Origin: Pelagibacteraceae bacterium
GTDB lineage: Bacteria > Pseudomonadota > Alphaproteobacteria > HIMB59
NCBI GenBank assembly: GCA_002705265.1
Contig: PAHR01000001.1
Coordinates: forward strand, 1 to 62,964
Length of the DNA stretch: 62,964 bases
Reading direction: 5' to 3'
Shown: positions 1 to 11,203 of the stretch, one piece after another
How positions within the stretch are numbered: the first letter of the stretch is position 1
How the letters are laid out: every line of letters starts with the position of its first letter
Program-made: the position numbers and the translations under genes
The notes under the pieces: model-generated
Databases searched by the model: none
Seen by the model: the letters and a program-made list of their open reading frames with translations, nothing else
Told to the model about the DNA's origin: nothing

Positions 1-115
1 AAGTTAAATCATAGTTTTTACTTCTAAAGTTTATAATTTTATTTTTTTTATTATCTAGGATGCTGTTTAAATGATTGCCTAAAAAACCATTACCACCAGA
101 TATTAGAATTCTCAT
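1..115 (-). CDS. GDP-sugar epimerase/reductase, Fcl/ColC-like (partial, N-terminus only)
   Basis: Only the first 38 codons lie in the window; the gene runs off the left edge. It starts at ATG (115-113) and opens with a Rossmann nucleotide-binding motif GGNGFLG at about residues 7-13, followed by a strand ending in SKNYDLT, a layout seen in GDP-L-fucose synthase relatives of the SDR superfamily. It sits 5 bases downstream of gmd, in the same direction, with a ColD-type dehydratase further upstream. In known colitose loci the trio Gmd-ColD-ColC makes GDP-L-colitose, so ColC is the better guess from context, but Fcl cannot be excluded from this fragment. Confidence 0.6.
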   Translation of the reverse strand, partial: MRILISGGNGFLGNHLNSILDNKKNKIINFRSKNYDLT

Positions 116-120
116 ATAAA

Positions 121-1149
121 CTATTTGTTTTTACTGTTAATTTCTTCTTTGATCATTATCTTAATAAGTTCTTTTAATTTAGTTTTTGGCTTCCATCCAA
201 TTGCTTTTAAAGCTTTTTTATAATCTCCATTAAGATAACTTACATCGATAGGTCTAAAATACTTTTTATCAATTTTAACTATTGTATTTCCATTTTCAGG
301 ACATATGGCTTTTTCTTTAAATCCTTTTCCAATCCATTTATATTTTATTCCTAAATAATTCATTGAAAGATTAACAAATTCTTTTATTGAGCAAGTTGTG
401 TTTGTAGATAAAACAAAGTCATCAGGTTTTTTATATTGCATGATTTTATACATTCCTTCAACATAATCAGGAGCATAACCCCAATCCCTGATTGAATAAA
501 TATTACCTAAGCTTAAAAATTCTTTCGATCCATGTTTTCTTCTTACTAAGTTTTGAATAATTTTTTTTGTAACAAAAGTCCCACCTCTTCTCGGAGATTC
601 ATGGTTAAACAAAATTCCGTTAGAACAAAACATCCCATAAGATTCCCTATACATTTTAACTAAAAGATATGAACATAATTTTGCTATTCCGTATGGTGAA
701 GATGGAATCATCGGAGTAATTTCGTTTTGCGTTTTATAAGTATTTTTCCCAAATATTTCACTTGATGAAGCTTGATAAAATTTAATTTTTTTATTAGTTG
801 ATTTTATTATCTCTAATAATTTAAGTGTACCAATTGCATCAACATTTAAGGTATACTCAGGAAGTTCATATGAGACACTAACATGGCTTTGAGCTGCCAG
901 GTTGTATATTACATTTGGTTTTATTTTACTTATGACGTTACTAAGAGATTGTCCATCAAGTAAGTCACCGTAATGCAAGAAAAATTTATTTTTTAATTTT
1001 TTATTATTAAATAAATGATCAATCCTTCCTGTGTTAAAAGAACTTGATCTACGAATTATTCCATGAACTTTGTATCCTTTTTTTATTAATAGTTCACTTA
1101 AATAAGATCCATCTTGACCTGTAATTCCAGTTACTAAAGCTATTTTCAT
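121..1149 (-). CDS. gmd: GDP-mannose 4,6-dehydratase
   Basis: Converts GDP-D-mannose to GDP-4-keto-6-deoxy-D-mannose, the branch point to GDP-fucose, GDP-perosamine and GDP-colitose. The sequence shows the Gmd-specific NADP-binding motif GITGQDGSYL near residues 8-17, the SSSEIFG strand carrying catalytic Ser/Glu, and the YGIAK active-site Tyr/Lys. The 342-residue length is normal for the family. The ATG overlaps the stop of the upstream colD-like gene by 4 bases (ATGA), indicating translational coupling. No GDP-mannose supply genes (manA/manB/manC) are visible in the window, so substrate probably comes from elsewhere in the genome. Confidence 0.95.
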   Translation of the reverse strand: MKIALVTGITGQDGSYLSELLIKKGYKVHGIIRRSSSFNTGRIDHLFNNKKLKNKFFLHYGDLLDGQSLSNVISKIKPNVIYNLAAQSHVSVSYELPEYTLNVDAIGTLKLLEIIKSTNKKIKFYQASSSEIFGKNTYKTQNEITPMIPSSPYGIAKLCSYLLVKMYRESYGMFCSNGILFNHESPRRGGTFVTKKIIQNLVRRKHGSKEFLSLGNIYSIRDWGYAPDYVEGMYKIMQYKKPDDFVLSTNTTCSIKEFVNLSMNYLGIKYKWIGKGFKEKAICPENGNTIVKIDKKYFRPIDVSYLNGDYKKALKAIGWKPKTKLKELIKIMIKEEINSKNK

Positions 1150-2324
1150 TTTATATTTGAAATAATCTCATAAACTAATTTTATATTTTTTTTAAGATTA
1201 ATAATATCATTACCTATAAAAAAACCATTTTTATTAAGATAATTAGCTGATTCATAGTTTTTATTATCTATATATTTTAAATATTTCATTACTGGATTTT
1301 TCATAAAATTACCACTTACTATAGGTCTATACATAACTTTATTTTGATCAAGTTTTTTTAAAATTTCTTCTCTTTTATTTTCAAGATCGCCAATTAAGAT
1401 TATTGAGAAGCCAAACCAACTAGATTTGCCAATTTCCTTTTGTATTAGAACCCGATCATTTAATTGAGAGAATAATTTCTTGAAATAATTTGCGTTGGAA
1501 ATTCTTTTTTTTCTCATAGATGGCCATTTTTTAAGCTGAATGCTACCTACAGCCCCACTAAACTCAAGTGGACGCAAATTGTATCCAGGAGTAATAAAAG
1601 TGAAACTATCATTAAAATTGTTTCCAGAGTGTTTATAAATTTTATTCTTTTTATCAATATCTCTTACCCAGCCATGAGCTCTTAAAGTTTTAATAAAATC
1701 AGCATCATCTTTGCTTTTACATACAATCATTCCACCTTCCATAGTTTGTAAGTGATGGCTAAAAAAAAAGGAAAAACTTCCAAAACTACCTATTGTTCCA
1801 GTAAATTGATTTGTATTTGAAATAGCACCAAAACTTTCGCAATTATCTTCTATTAGAATAAGATTATTTTTTTTTGCAATTGTTTTTAATTTTCTAAAGT
1901 CATTGGAATTTCCTAATAGATTAACAGCCATAATTGCAACTGTTTTCGAATTTATGGCTTTTTGTGTTTTTTTAATATCTAAATTTAATGTATTTTTATC
2001 TATATCTACAAAATTCAGACTAAATCCATACTGATTGCATGGAAAATAAGTAGTCGACCAACTTACAGCTGGAACAATTATGTTTCCTTTTAATCTATAT
2101 TTCAAAGCAAGTGCAGCCATAATTAATAAATTTGCTGATGATCCGCTATTAACCATTACGGCATTTTTAGTATCTAAGTATTTACAAAATTCTTTCTCAA
2201 ACTTCCTTACTTTTTCGCCCATTGTATATTGGCCGCTTTTAACTATTTTATAAATTGCATTTCTTTCTAGTTTATCCCAAGTATCAGAAGCTAATTGATA
2301 GTTTTTTTTTGAAAATTTACTCAT
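1146..2324 (-). CDS. colD: GDP-4-keto-6-deoxy-D-mannose 3-dehydratase, ColD-type PLP enzyme
   Basis: Member of the DegT/DnrJ/EryC1/StrS PLP fold, but the Schiff-base lysine is absent: the usual Lys position reads SHHLQTMEGG (His190-His191). Replacement by His is the hallmark of ColD, which uses PLP and glutamate to remove the C3 hydroxyl instead of transaminating. Further similarities I recognise from ColD are the start region with ASDTWDKLE, the SWSTTYFP stretch (~88-95), NLLGN (~135-139) and EDNCES (~159-164). The 392-residue length fits (about 388 in E. coli). It lies between an FkbM methyltransferase (8-base overlap) and gmd (4-base overlap) in one minus-strand operon, so a GDP-colitose-like 3,6-dideoxyhexose is the likely product. 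Confidence 0.86.
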   Translation of the reverse strand: MSKFSKKNYQLASDTWDKLERNAIYKIVKSGQYTMGEKVRKFEKEFCKYLDTKNAVMVNSGSSANLLIMAALALKYRLKGNIIVPAVSWSTTYFPCNQYGFSLNFVDIDKNTLNLDIKKTQKAINSKTVAIMAVNLLGNSNDFRKLKTIAKKNNLILIEDNCESFGAISNTNQFTGTIGSFGSFSFFFSHHLQTMEGGMIVCKSKDDADFIKTLRAHGWVRDIDKKNKIYKHSGNNFNDSFTFITPGYNLRPLEFSGAVGSIQLKKWPSMRKKRISNANYFKKLFSQLNDRVLIQKEIGKSSWFGFSIILIGDLENKREEILKKLDQNKVMYRPIVSGNFMKNPVMKYLKYIDNKNYESANYLNKNGFFIGNDIINLKKNIKLVYEIISNIK

Positions 2325-3276
2325 TTTTTTCTATTAACCATAAATCAGTTTTTTTATTATTTAATATATGATTTTCAAGATCATCTATAATATCTAATTC
2401 ATCAGAGTAGACCACATAACCTAGCTCAATGATTTTTTTGATATTAATTATGAAATTTATAGAAGTAATTTTTTGAAAATTATATTCAATAGTAATAATT
2501 TTTGGTTTTATTAATAAAAGACTTTTAATCAAATAAATCTCAGAGCCCTCTATGTCTATTTTGCAGTAATCAATATTTGGAAATTTATATTTTTCCAAAA
2601 TTTTTTCTAAAGAAATCATTTCTTTAGAAATAAGAGTGTTATGTTTGTTTTTTTTTAGATATTTATAGTTTAAGATATTTTCATCTAAGATTTGAGATTT
2701 TTCTCCAAGACCCTCAATAAAATTAACTTTTTTCGCATTTTCTCCTACTAATTCATTTACAAAATGTATATTGGTTATATCAAAATTCTGAATTAAACTA
2801 TTACTTTTCAATATTTCATAATTTAGTTTACTTCCTTCTATGCTAATAATCTTAGCTGTTGGAAAATTTTTCGAGAGAGGAAATGTCATAAGACCTATAT
2901 TAGAACCAATATCTACTATGTAGTTTAAATTTATTTTATGTTTATCAAGAATTTTTTTTAATTTATTAACTAATAAATTGCCGTAAATAATCTCTTTGGG
3001 ATAAAATCCGTGTAATAAATGTGGGTTAAATTCAGAATTTTTTAGAGTTATACCATTTTCTCTAAGATAAAAACTATTTTCGTTTGTTTTCAATATAACT
3101 TCATATTTATACTTAAGTTTATTAAGTAATTTAATAACAAAAGAAAGACTGAACCAAATAATTTTTTCTCTTATAAAAATATACTTTCTTTGTTCAATCT
3201 CTTTTTTCATTATAAATATTTGAAATAAATGAAATATGGAAATCAAATATAATTTGAATTTTTTTAATAAATACAC
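2317..3276 (-). CDS. FkbM-family SAM-dependent methyltransferase
   Basis: SAM methyltransferase of the FkbM type, which commonly O-methylates sugars in polysaccharide loci. The SAM-binding motif VDIGSNIGLMT lies around residues 120-130 and is followed by an acidic strand end SIEGS; the family's second hallmark, DYCKIDIEGSE, lies around residue 238. The longest reading starts at GTG (3276); an ATG at 3210 would remove a hydrophobic N-terminal stretch of 22 residues, and neither start has a clear ribosome binding site. It is first in the minus-strand operon with colD and gmd, so a methylated deoxysugar is a reasonable guess. Substrate unknown. Confidence 0.85.
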   Translation of the reverse strand: MYLLKKFKLYLISIFHLFQIFIMKKEIEQRKYIFIREKIIWFSLSFVIKLLNKLKYKYEVILKTNENSFYLRENGITLKNSEFNPHLLHGFYPKEIIYGNLLVNKLKKILDKHKINLNYIVDIGSNIGLMTFPLSKNFPTAKIISIEGSKLNYEILKSNSLIQNFDITNIHFVNELVGENAKKVNFIEGLGEKSQILDENILNYKYLKKNKHNTLISKEMISLEKILEKYKFPNIDYCKIDIEGSEIYLIKSLLLIKPKIITIEYNFQKITSINFIINIKKIIELGYVVYSDELDIIDDLENHILNNKKTDLWLIEKNE

Positions 3277-3388
3277 GGCTTTATTTTAAATTTATTAAGC
3301 AAAAAATATACAATTCTATTTAATAAAATTAAGATATTGTTTTAATTGATATTAAATATAAAACTTAAATTATATAAAATTTAGTAAA
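3277..3388. promoter_or_regulatory. divergent intergenic region, probable promoters both ways
   Basis: This 112-base, extremely AT-rich gap separates the FkbM-colD-gmd operon (minus) from the LmbE-like gene (plus), so it must hold or adjoin promoters for both. A TTGATA element at 3346-3351 followed by TATATAAA-type sequence at 3371-3378 could serve the plus gene, but spacing is longer than ideal and such matches are expected by chance at this base composition. Confidence 0.3.
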
Positions 3389-4075
3389 ATGAAATCGAAA
3401 TTATTGTATAAGAAAGTCTTATTCTTTTTTGCCCATCCTGATGATGAGACACTTTCAGCAGGAGCTACAATAAATAAGCTTCGCTCTGAAGGAGTCAGGG
3501 TAAAAATTGTTATTGCTTCTAAGGGGCTTACAAGTAGAGGAGAGCATAATAATAAAAAAATTAGCGATCATATTAAAAATCTTACTGAAGCTTGTAAAGT
3601 ACTGGGTGTTACAAGTAAAGATTTGCATATTGGTGATTTTGAAGACAATAGTTTTGACTCAGAGCCATTGATAAAACTAGTTAAATTTCTTGAAAATATT
3701 TTAAAAAATTTCAAGGCAGATGCTATTTTTACCCATCATAAGTTTTGTACAAATATTGATCATAAATATTGTCATGAAGCAGCTGTTATTGCTTCAAGGC
3801 CAATAAATGGTTCATTCATAGATTTATATTCTTGTGAAACTATTAGTAGTTCTGGATATAGCAAGCCAAGTAAATATGATCCAAATTTTTTCTACAAAGT
3901 TTCTAAAAAAAATATTTTAGCAAAACAAAATGCATTGAAAAAATTTAAGTTTGAATTGAGAAAATTTCCTCACATGCGATCAATAGAATTTATAGAAATT
4001 CATGCAAAGTACAGGGGTGCTCACATAGGAACAAATTTTGCTGAAGCATTTATAGTTAATAATTTATTTATTTAA
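3389..4075 (+). CDS. PIG-L/LmbE-family deacetylase
   Basis: Zinc-dependent N-acetyl hydrolase family (LmbE, MshB, PIG-L) acting on N-acetylglucosamine-type substrates. The metal-binding motif AHPDDE is at about residues 15-20, and the distal histidine region THHKFCTNIDHKYCHEA near residues 114-130 matches the family's second metal motif. Length (228) is typical. It stands alone on the plus strand, with its 3' end overlapping the convergent pseG-like gene by 8 bases. In this setting it may deacetylate an acetamido sugar or nucleotide sugar, freeing an amine for formylation or other acylation; that role is inference. Confidence 0.85.
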   Translation: MKSKLLYKKVLFFFAHPDDETLSAGATINKLRSEGVRVKIVIASKGLTSRGEHNNKKISDHIKNLTEACKVLGVTSKDLHIGDFEDNSFDSEPLIKLVKFLENILKNFKADAIFTHHKFCTNIDHKYCHEAAVIASRPINGSFIDLYSCETISSSGYSKPSKYDPNFFYKVSKKNILAKQNALKKFKFELRKFPHMRSIEFIEIHAKYRGAHIGTNFAEAFIVNNLFI

Positions 4076-5018
4076 TTAAATCATTAAAAATATTTTGATT
4101 GCCTTTGTATGTAATTTTTAAAATTTTGTTTTTTTGAATTCTATTTATTTTTTTAGGATTTTTTATTAAATCATCAATTACTTTATTTAATTTTGATATG
4201 CTTTCAATATTTATAACAATGCCTTTATTTTTTAAAAAATTATAATTTTGTTTTTGATTTTTAATAAATAAATTACAAACACTTATTGCAGAAAAACCTA
4301 TTCTTTCTAGAAGTGAGTAGCCATAACTGCCAATAAAAAAATAACTATATTGATAAGTCTTATATAAGTCTTTTTTATCAATAGTAAGTTTAATTTTTTT
4401 ATGATTTTTCAATTTCATTAAAGTTTTTTTTGAAAAATTCATCTCACTTGTTAAAAGTAATTCTATTTTCATGAATTCATAAAATTTACTTAAAGATAAT
4501 ATTTTTAAAACTTTAAATAATAAATTGGATTTACAAGTAGATGAAAAAAAAATTGCAATAGGTATTTCTTTATTAAAATTAAATATTTTTCTTATTTTTG
4601 GATTTTTATTTAATGGTGATTGGATTAAATATTTAAAACCAAGCAATTTTTTTATATTTTTTATTTTTTTTGGATTTTTTGGATTATTACTAGAATAATT
4701 TAAATAAAAATCTGTTTTATATTTGATTACTCCAAAGTCATCTATTACACAAATTTTTTCTGAAATTTTTTTGTAGAAAATTATTTTTTTATTATTTAAA
4801 AAATAACTATCAACAAAAATTAAATTAAAATATTTTTCTTTAATTGTTTTAATTATTTTAAACTTACATGTACTTTTATTAATATCATGTCTTTTCTCGA
4901 AATAAAAAAAAACATCCCATTTATTTTGCTTGAAAGTATAAGCTAAATTAATACATCTGCCTAAATGGCCCCTACCTGTTGACTTTGAATAGTCAGGAAT
5001 AAAGCAGATTTTTTTCAC
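4068..5018 (-). CDS. pseG: PseG-like UDP-sugar hydrolase
   Basis: PseG removes UDP from UDP-2,4-diacetamido-2,4,6-trideoxy-L-altrose in pseudaminic acid synthesis. Evidence is the N-terminal GT-B loop GRGHLGRCINLA (residues ~16-27), which contains the His that PseG uses, and the middle motif VIDDFG near residue 93 (IDDFG/VDHYG in relatives). It starts at GTG (5018): an upstream in-frame ATG is separated from it by a TAA. At 316 residues it is longer than Campylobacter PseG (about 274). It is divergent from pseB-pseC, which is the expected company. The C-terminal half is poorly conserved by eye, so the assignment rests mainly on the N-terminus and context. Confidence 0.72.
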   Translation of the reverse strand: MKKICFIPDYSKSTGRGHLGRCINLAYTFKQNKWDVFFYFEKRHDINKSTCKFKIIKTIKEKYFNLIFVDSYFLNNKKIIFYKKISEKICVIDDFGVIKYKTDFYLNYSSNNPKNPKKIKNIKKLLGFKYLIQSPLNKNPKIRKIFNFNKEIPIAIFFSSTCKSNLLFKVLKILSLSKFYEFMKIELLLTSEMNFSKKTLMKLKNHKKIKLTIDKKDLYKTYQYSYFFIGSYGYSLLERIGFSAISVCNLFIKNQKQNYNFLKNKGIVINIESISKLNKVIDDLIKNPKKINRIQKNKILKITYKGNQNIFNDLIK

Positions 5019-7217
<2,199 letters not shown>

Positions 7218-7228
<11 letters not shown>

Positions 7229-8105
7229 TAAAATTGTACTAGGGACTGCCCAAATAGATGGCAATTATGGTGTGGCAAGAGAAAATTCAATTTTTGATAT
7301 TAAGAAAATTCTTAAAATTTGTAAAACTGAAAACATTTTATTTTTAGACACTTCTCAAAAATATAACAATGCTCACAACATATTAAGTAACTATGTTAAA
7401 AAAGATTTTAATATAATTACAAAAATTTCATTTGCAGATATTAAAAATGAATATTTAAATAAGGAAATTGTTAAAAGAAAATTAGAAGAAGTTTTTATTT
7501 CTTTAAAACAAAATCAAATAAATTCAATTTTATTGCATGATACCAATATCCTCAAAACAAAATATGCAGATTATTTAATTGAAGAATTAAATATTTTAAA
7601 AAAAAATAATAAAATTAAATATTTTGGTATATCAATTTATGAACTTGAAGAGTTAGAGTCATTTTATGATTTAGGGTTTGACATAATCCAAGGCCCTTTA
7701 AATATTTTAGACAGAAGAATTATTGATTCAGGGTGGCTTGAAAAAATTCATCTTGATCAAAAAGAATTTCATGCCAGGTCAATTTTTCTCCAAGGTCTAC
7801 TTTCTCAAGATAAAAAACAAAATATACCTATAAAATTTCATAAATGGGAAAAATTTTGGAATGATTGGTTCTCCTGGCATAGAAATAATAATATAAAGCC
7901 AATTCAATCTTGCTTATCATATGCTTTGAATAATGAATCAGTAGCCAAAACAATAATTGGAGTTGATAATGAGGAACAATTAAATAACTTAATTAATATA
8001 TGTAAAAACAAATTACTTGATATTAATATGTTGAAGGATTTAATGAAAAAAACTATAAACGATGAATACTTAATAAATCCAAAAAATTGGAAAACATTTA
8101 AATGA
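7218..8105 (+). CDS. aldo/keto reductase
   Basis: NAD(P)H-dependent TIM-barrel oxidoreductase. The N-terminus reads NKIVLGTAQIDGNYGVA, followed by LDTSQKYNN (~45-53), which holds the AKR catalytic Asp and Tyr, then SILLHD near residue 110 and YFGISIYE near residue 140. The start is TTG, 11 bases inside pseC, and the stop overlaps the ATG of the next gene (ATGA). The tight packing between pseC and a nonulosonic acid synthase suggests it reduces a keto intermediate or side chain in this pathway. It is not one of the six classical Pse enzymes, so its substrate is unknown. Confidence 0.8.
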
Positions 8106-9160
8106 AAATAGGAAATAAATTTATTGGAGACGGTCATCCTTGCTTTATAACTTTTGAAGCAGGAGCAACTCACGATGGAGTTGATTATGCAAAAAAACTT
8201 ATTAAACATGCTTCCGACTCAAAAGCAGATGCAGTAAAATTTCAAATTTTTGATCCTAATGAATTAATATCTGATAAAACAATTGAATTTGATTTTGAGA
8301 TACTTGTAGACCGAAATACGAATGAAACAAAAAAAATCTCAGAAAATCTTTTTGATATATTTGTAAGAAGAAGTTTAAATTTTGAACAATGGACTGAGCT
8401 TAAAACATACTCAGATAGTTTGGGCTTAACTTTTTTTGCCACGATAGGAGACGAGCTAGGTTTGGATTTTGTGAAAAAAGTTGGATGTCACTCAATTAAA
8501 ATAGCTTCAGCTGATGTAAACTATTTTCCTTTTCTAAAAGAAGTTGCTAAATCTGGAATCAGTATTCAATTGGATACAGGTAATTCAACAATTGGAGAAA
8601 TTGCTGATGCTATTGACATAATAAAAACTGAAGGCAATAGTGAAATAATTATTCATAATTGCCCTTCTGGTTATCCAGCAATACCTTCTTCGATTAATTT
8701 AAATATGATAAAATCTTTAAAAAATATGTTCAATTGTCCAGTAGCTTATTCTGATCACTCAGTGGGTTTTGATATGGATATTGCAGCAGTTGCAATCGGA
8801 GCAAATCTTTTAGAAAAAACTATTACTCTTGATAAAACTACCCCTAGGGTAGAGCATATTATGTCTTTAGAGCCAAAAGAAATGGAAGAATTTGTAAAAA
8901 AAATTCGTGAAATTGAAATAGCTATGGGTTCGTCAAGAAGGATATTTACTGAAATAGAAAAAGAAAAAAGATTAAAAGTCAGAAGGAGTATTTGTGCAGG
9001 TATGGACTATAAGAAAAATACCCAGGTAAAAGATATGATTTTAAAATACAAAAGACCTGGATACGGCATACCTCCTAATCAATTAAATGAAATACTAAAT
9101 AAAAAATTAAACAAAGATATTAAAGAAGGTTCACAATTATCATTTAATGACCTTGAGTAA
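8102..9160 (+). CDS. NeuB/SpsE-family nonulosonic acid synthase with SAF domain
   Basis: Condenses phosphoenolpyruvate with a C6 sugar to give a sialic-type C9 acid. It shows an N-terminal TIM-barrel start FEAGATHDG, DAVKFQ near residue 40, HSIKIASADV near residue 130, HNCPSGYP around residue 180 and YSDHSVGFD near residue 205. An antifreeze/SAF-like C-terminal domain begins with RRSICAG near residue 298. It is less like PseI than the second copy at 15365-16489, so it may make a different nonulosonic acid (Leg- or Neu-like) or a variant Pse. It sits between the aldo/keto reductase and pseF with short overlaps. Confidence 0.85.
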   Translation: MKIGNKFIGDGHPCFITFEAGATHDGVDYAKKLIKHASDSKADAVKFQIFDPNELISDKTIEFDFEILVDRNTNETKKISENLFDIFVRRSLNFEQWTELKTYSDSLGLTFFATIGDELGLDFVKKVGCHSIKIASADVNYFPFLKEVAKSGISIQLDTGNSTIGEIADAIDIIKTEGNSEIIIHNCPSGYPAIPSSINLNMIKSLKNMFNCPVAYSDHSVGFDMDIAAVAIGANLLEKTITLDKTTPRVEHIMSLEPKEMEEFVKKIREIEIAMGSSRRIFTEIEKEKRLKVRRSICAGMDYKKNTQVKDMILKYKRPGYGIPPNQLNEILNKKLNKDIKEGSQLSFNDLE

Positions 9161-9860
9161 AAAGCCTATCGCAATTATCCCTGCTAGATTAAATTCAAAA
9201 AGACTTTCAAGAAAAAATATAATTAAAATTAATAATAAACCATTGATTGCTTGGTCTATTAGAAAAGCCCTTCGTTCCAAACTATTTAGTAAAGTAATTG
9301 TTAGTTCTGAGTCTTTAAAAATTAAATCTATTGCTATAAAAGAAGGGTCTGAATTCCATCACAGAAAACCAAATCTGTCTAAAGATACTTCTACTGTAGT
9401 GGAAGTTTGTCAAAATGTATTAAACAACTTTGATAAATCTATTAATGAGAAAATGGTATTTTGTTGTATTTATCCAACTGCCCTTCTTCTTACAATTGAA
9501 GATTTAAAAAAAAGTTATAAAAATTTTTCTATTTCTAAATATGATTCTTTAATTTCTGCTTCAGAATATAATCTACCTCCTTTTCAAGCTCTTTTGCCAA
9601 AAAAGGGTTTTTGGCATTTGGCTATGAAAAAATATGAAAAAATTCAATCTAATAAATATCCAAATATTTTATGTGACGCAGGTATGTTTTATTGGACAAC
9701 AAAAAAGATCTTAAAAAAAAATAAATCTTTTTACTCAAAAAAATTAGGAATTCATAAGATACCTATAGATAGAGTATGTGATATAAATACTAAAAATGAT
9801 TTTAAATTAATGGTAAAAAATTTAAAAAACTTAAAAAATGACAAAAAAATATTTATATAA
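9147..9860 (+). CDS. pseF: CMP-nonulosonate cytidylyltransferase
   Basis: Activates pseudaminic-type acid with CTP to the CMP-sugar used by transferases. The nucleotide-binding motif IPARLNSKRLSRKNI lies at ~10-24, PLIAWS at ~31-36, and CCIYPTALLLTIEDL near residue 110 matches PseF more than NeuA. It is the only cytidylyltransferase of this type in the window and overlaps the NeuB-family gene by 14 bases. Because two synthases are present, it may serve both products. Confidence 0.85.
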   Translation: MTLSKKPIAIIPARLNSKRLSRKNIIKINNKPLIAWSIRKALRSKLFSKVIVSSESLKIKSIAIKEGSEFHHRKPNLSKDTSTVVEVCQNVLNNFDKSINEKMVFCCIYPTALLLTIEDLKKSYKNFSISKYDSLISASEYNLPPFQALLPKKGFWHLAMKKYEKIQSNKYPNILCDAGMFYWTTKKILKKNKSFYSKKLGIHKIPIDRVCDINTKNDFKLMVKNLKNLKNDKKIFI

Positions 9861-11184
9861 TATTTCTAATAAGACTCTTGGTTCTAAGTTATGGAAAAGA
9901 GCCCAAAAAAGTATTGCAGGTGGAAGCATGCTTCTTACCAAAAACCCAGATAGATACCTATCAGATTATTGGCCTTCTTATTTTCAAAAGACAAGCGGTT
10001 GTAAAGTTTGGGATTTAAATTCTAAAATGTATTTAGATTTTAGTTATATGGGTGTTGGTACTAATTCCCTAGGTTATTCAAGAAAAGAAGTTGATAAAGA
10101 AGTTTTAAAAAAAATTTCATTAGGCAATATGTCAACGCTTAATGCGCCTGAAGAAGTATTCTTATCTGAAAAATTATTAAATCTAAATCCCTGGGCACAA
10201 AAAGTCAGATTTACTAGGTCCGGAGGAGAAGCAAATGCTGTAGCCATTAGATTGGCCAGAACTTTTAAAAGAAAAGACAAAATATTAATATGCGGTTATC
10301 ACGGATGGCATGATTGGTATTTGTCTACCAACTTATCCTCAAAAAATAATTTAAATGGACATATTATTAAAGGTTTAAATCCAGGGGGAGTTCCTAGCTC
10401 ATTAAAAAACACAACCCTATCTTTTAAATATAATGATATAAAAACTTTTACTAAGCTTATTTATAAACATAAAGACGATATAGCTGCTGTAAAGATGGAG
10501 GTTGTTAGGAGCATACAACCAAAAGATGATTTTCTAAAAAAAGTAAGAGAGATAACAAAAAAACATAATATTATTCTTATTTTTGATGAGTGTACCTCAG
10601 GTTTTAGAGAAACGTATGGAGGTATTTACTCAAAATACAAAGTTACACCAGATATGATTATCTATGGTAAAGCACTTGGTAATGGTTACGCAATTAACGC
10701 AGTATTAGGAAAGGGTAAAATTATGAATTCCATAGATGATACTTTTATAAGTAGTACTTTTTGGACTGAAAGAATAGGATCCACAGCAGCATTGGCCACT
10801 TTAGATACAATGAAAAAAGAAAAATCATGGATAGTCATCACAAAAATAGGTAAAGAAGTTAGGGGTTTTTGGAAAGACGTATTCAAAAAATTTGAATTTG
10901 ATACTGAAATAACAGGTATACCAGCTTTATCAAATTTTTATTTTAAAGATCTTAACCATTTAAAATATATTCGTTTTATTTCTCAAGAAATGCTTCAAAA
11001 AGGATTCTTAGCTAATAATGTTTTTTATGCTTCCACTTCTCACAATAAAGCACTTTTAAAAAAATATTTTTTAGCATTCGAAGAGAGTTGTATGGATTTG
11101 AGAGAAGCAATGGATAAAAAAAACATTGATATTTTGTTAAAAAAGCAACATAAAATAAAAAAAAACTTTGAAAGATTGAATTAA
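9838..11184 (+). CDS. class III PLP aminotransferase (GSA-aminomutase-like)
   Basis: Fold-type I class III transaminase similar to glutamate-1-semialdehyde aminomutase. It shows TRSGGEANAVAIRLAR near residue 120, YHGWHDWY near residue 155, the PLP-binding IFDECTSGFRE near residue 250 and the catalytic lysine in YGKALGNGY near residue 275. It overlaps the end of pseF by 23 bases, so it belongs to the nonulosonic acid operon. Heme synthesis (hemL) is unlikely in this context. It may aminate an aldehyde or keto group on the sugar acid or on an attached acyl group; the substrate cannot be read from the sequence. Confidence 0.85.
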   Translation: MTKKYLYNISNKTLGSKLWKRAQKSIAGGSMLLTKNPDRYLSDYWPSYFQKTSGCKVWDLNSKMYLDFSYMGVGTNSLGYSRKEVDKEVLKKISLGNMSTLNAPEEVFLSEKLLNLNPWAQKVRFTRSGGEANAVAIRLARTFKRKDKILICGYHGWHDWYLSTNLSSKNNLNGHIIKGLNPGGVPSSLKNTTLSFKYNDIKTFTKLIYKHKDDIAAVKMEVVRSIQPKDDFLKKVREITKKHNIILIFDECTSGFRETYGGIYSKYKVTPDMIIYGKALGNGYAINAVLGKGKIMNSIDDTFISSTFWTERIGSTAALATLDTMKKEKSWIVITKIGKEVRGFWKDVFKKFEFDTEITGIPALSNFYFKDLNHLKYIRFISQEMLQKGFLANNVFYASTSHNKALLKKYFLAFEESCMDLREAMDKKNIDILLKKQHKIKKNFERLN

Positions 11185-11203
11185 TAGTTCAAATTATAAA
11201 ATA

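Noticed and set aside
9838-11184. hemL (glutamate-1-semialdehyde aminomutase)
   Set aside because: It starts inside pseF and sits in the nonulosonic acid operon; the family is broad and context argues against heme synthesis.
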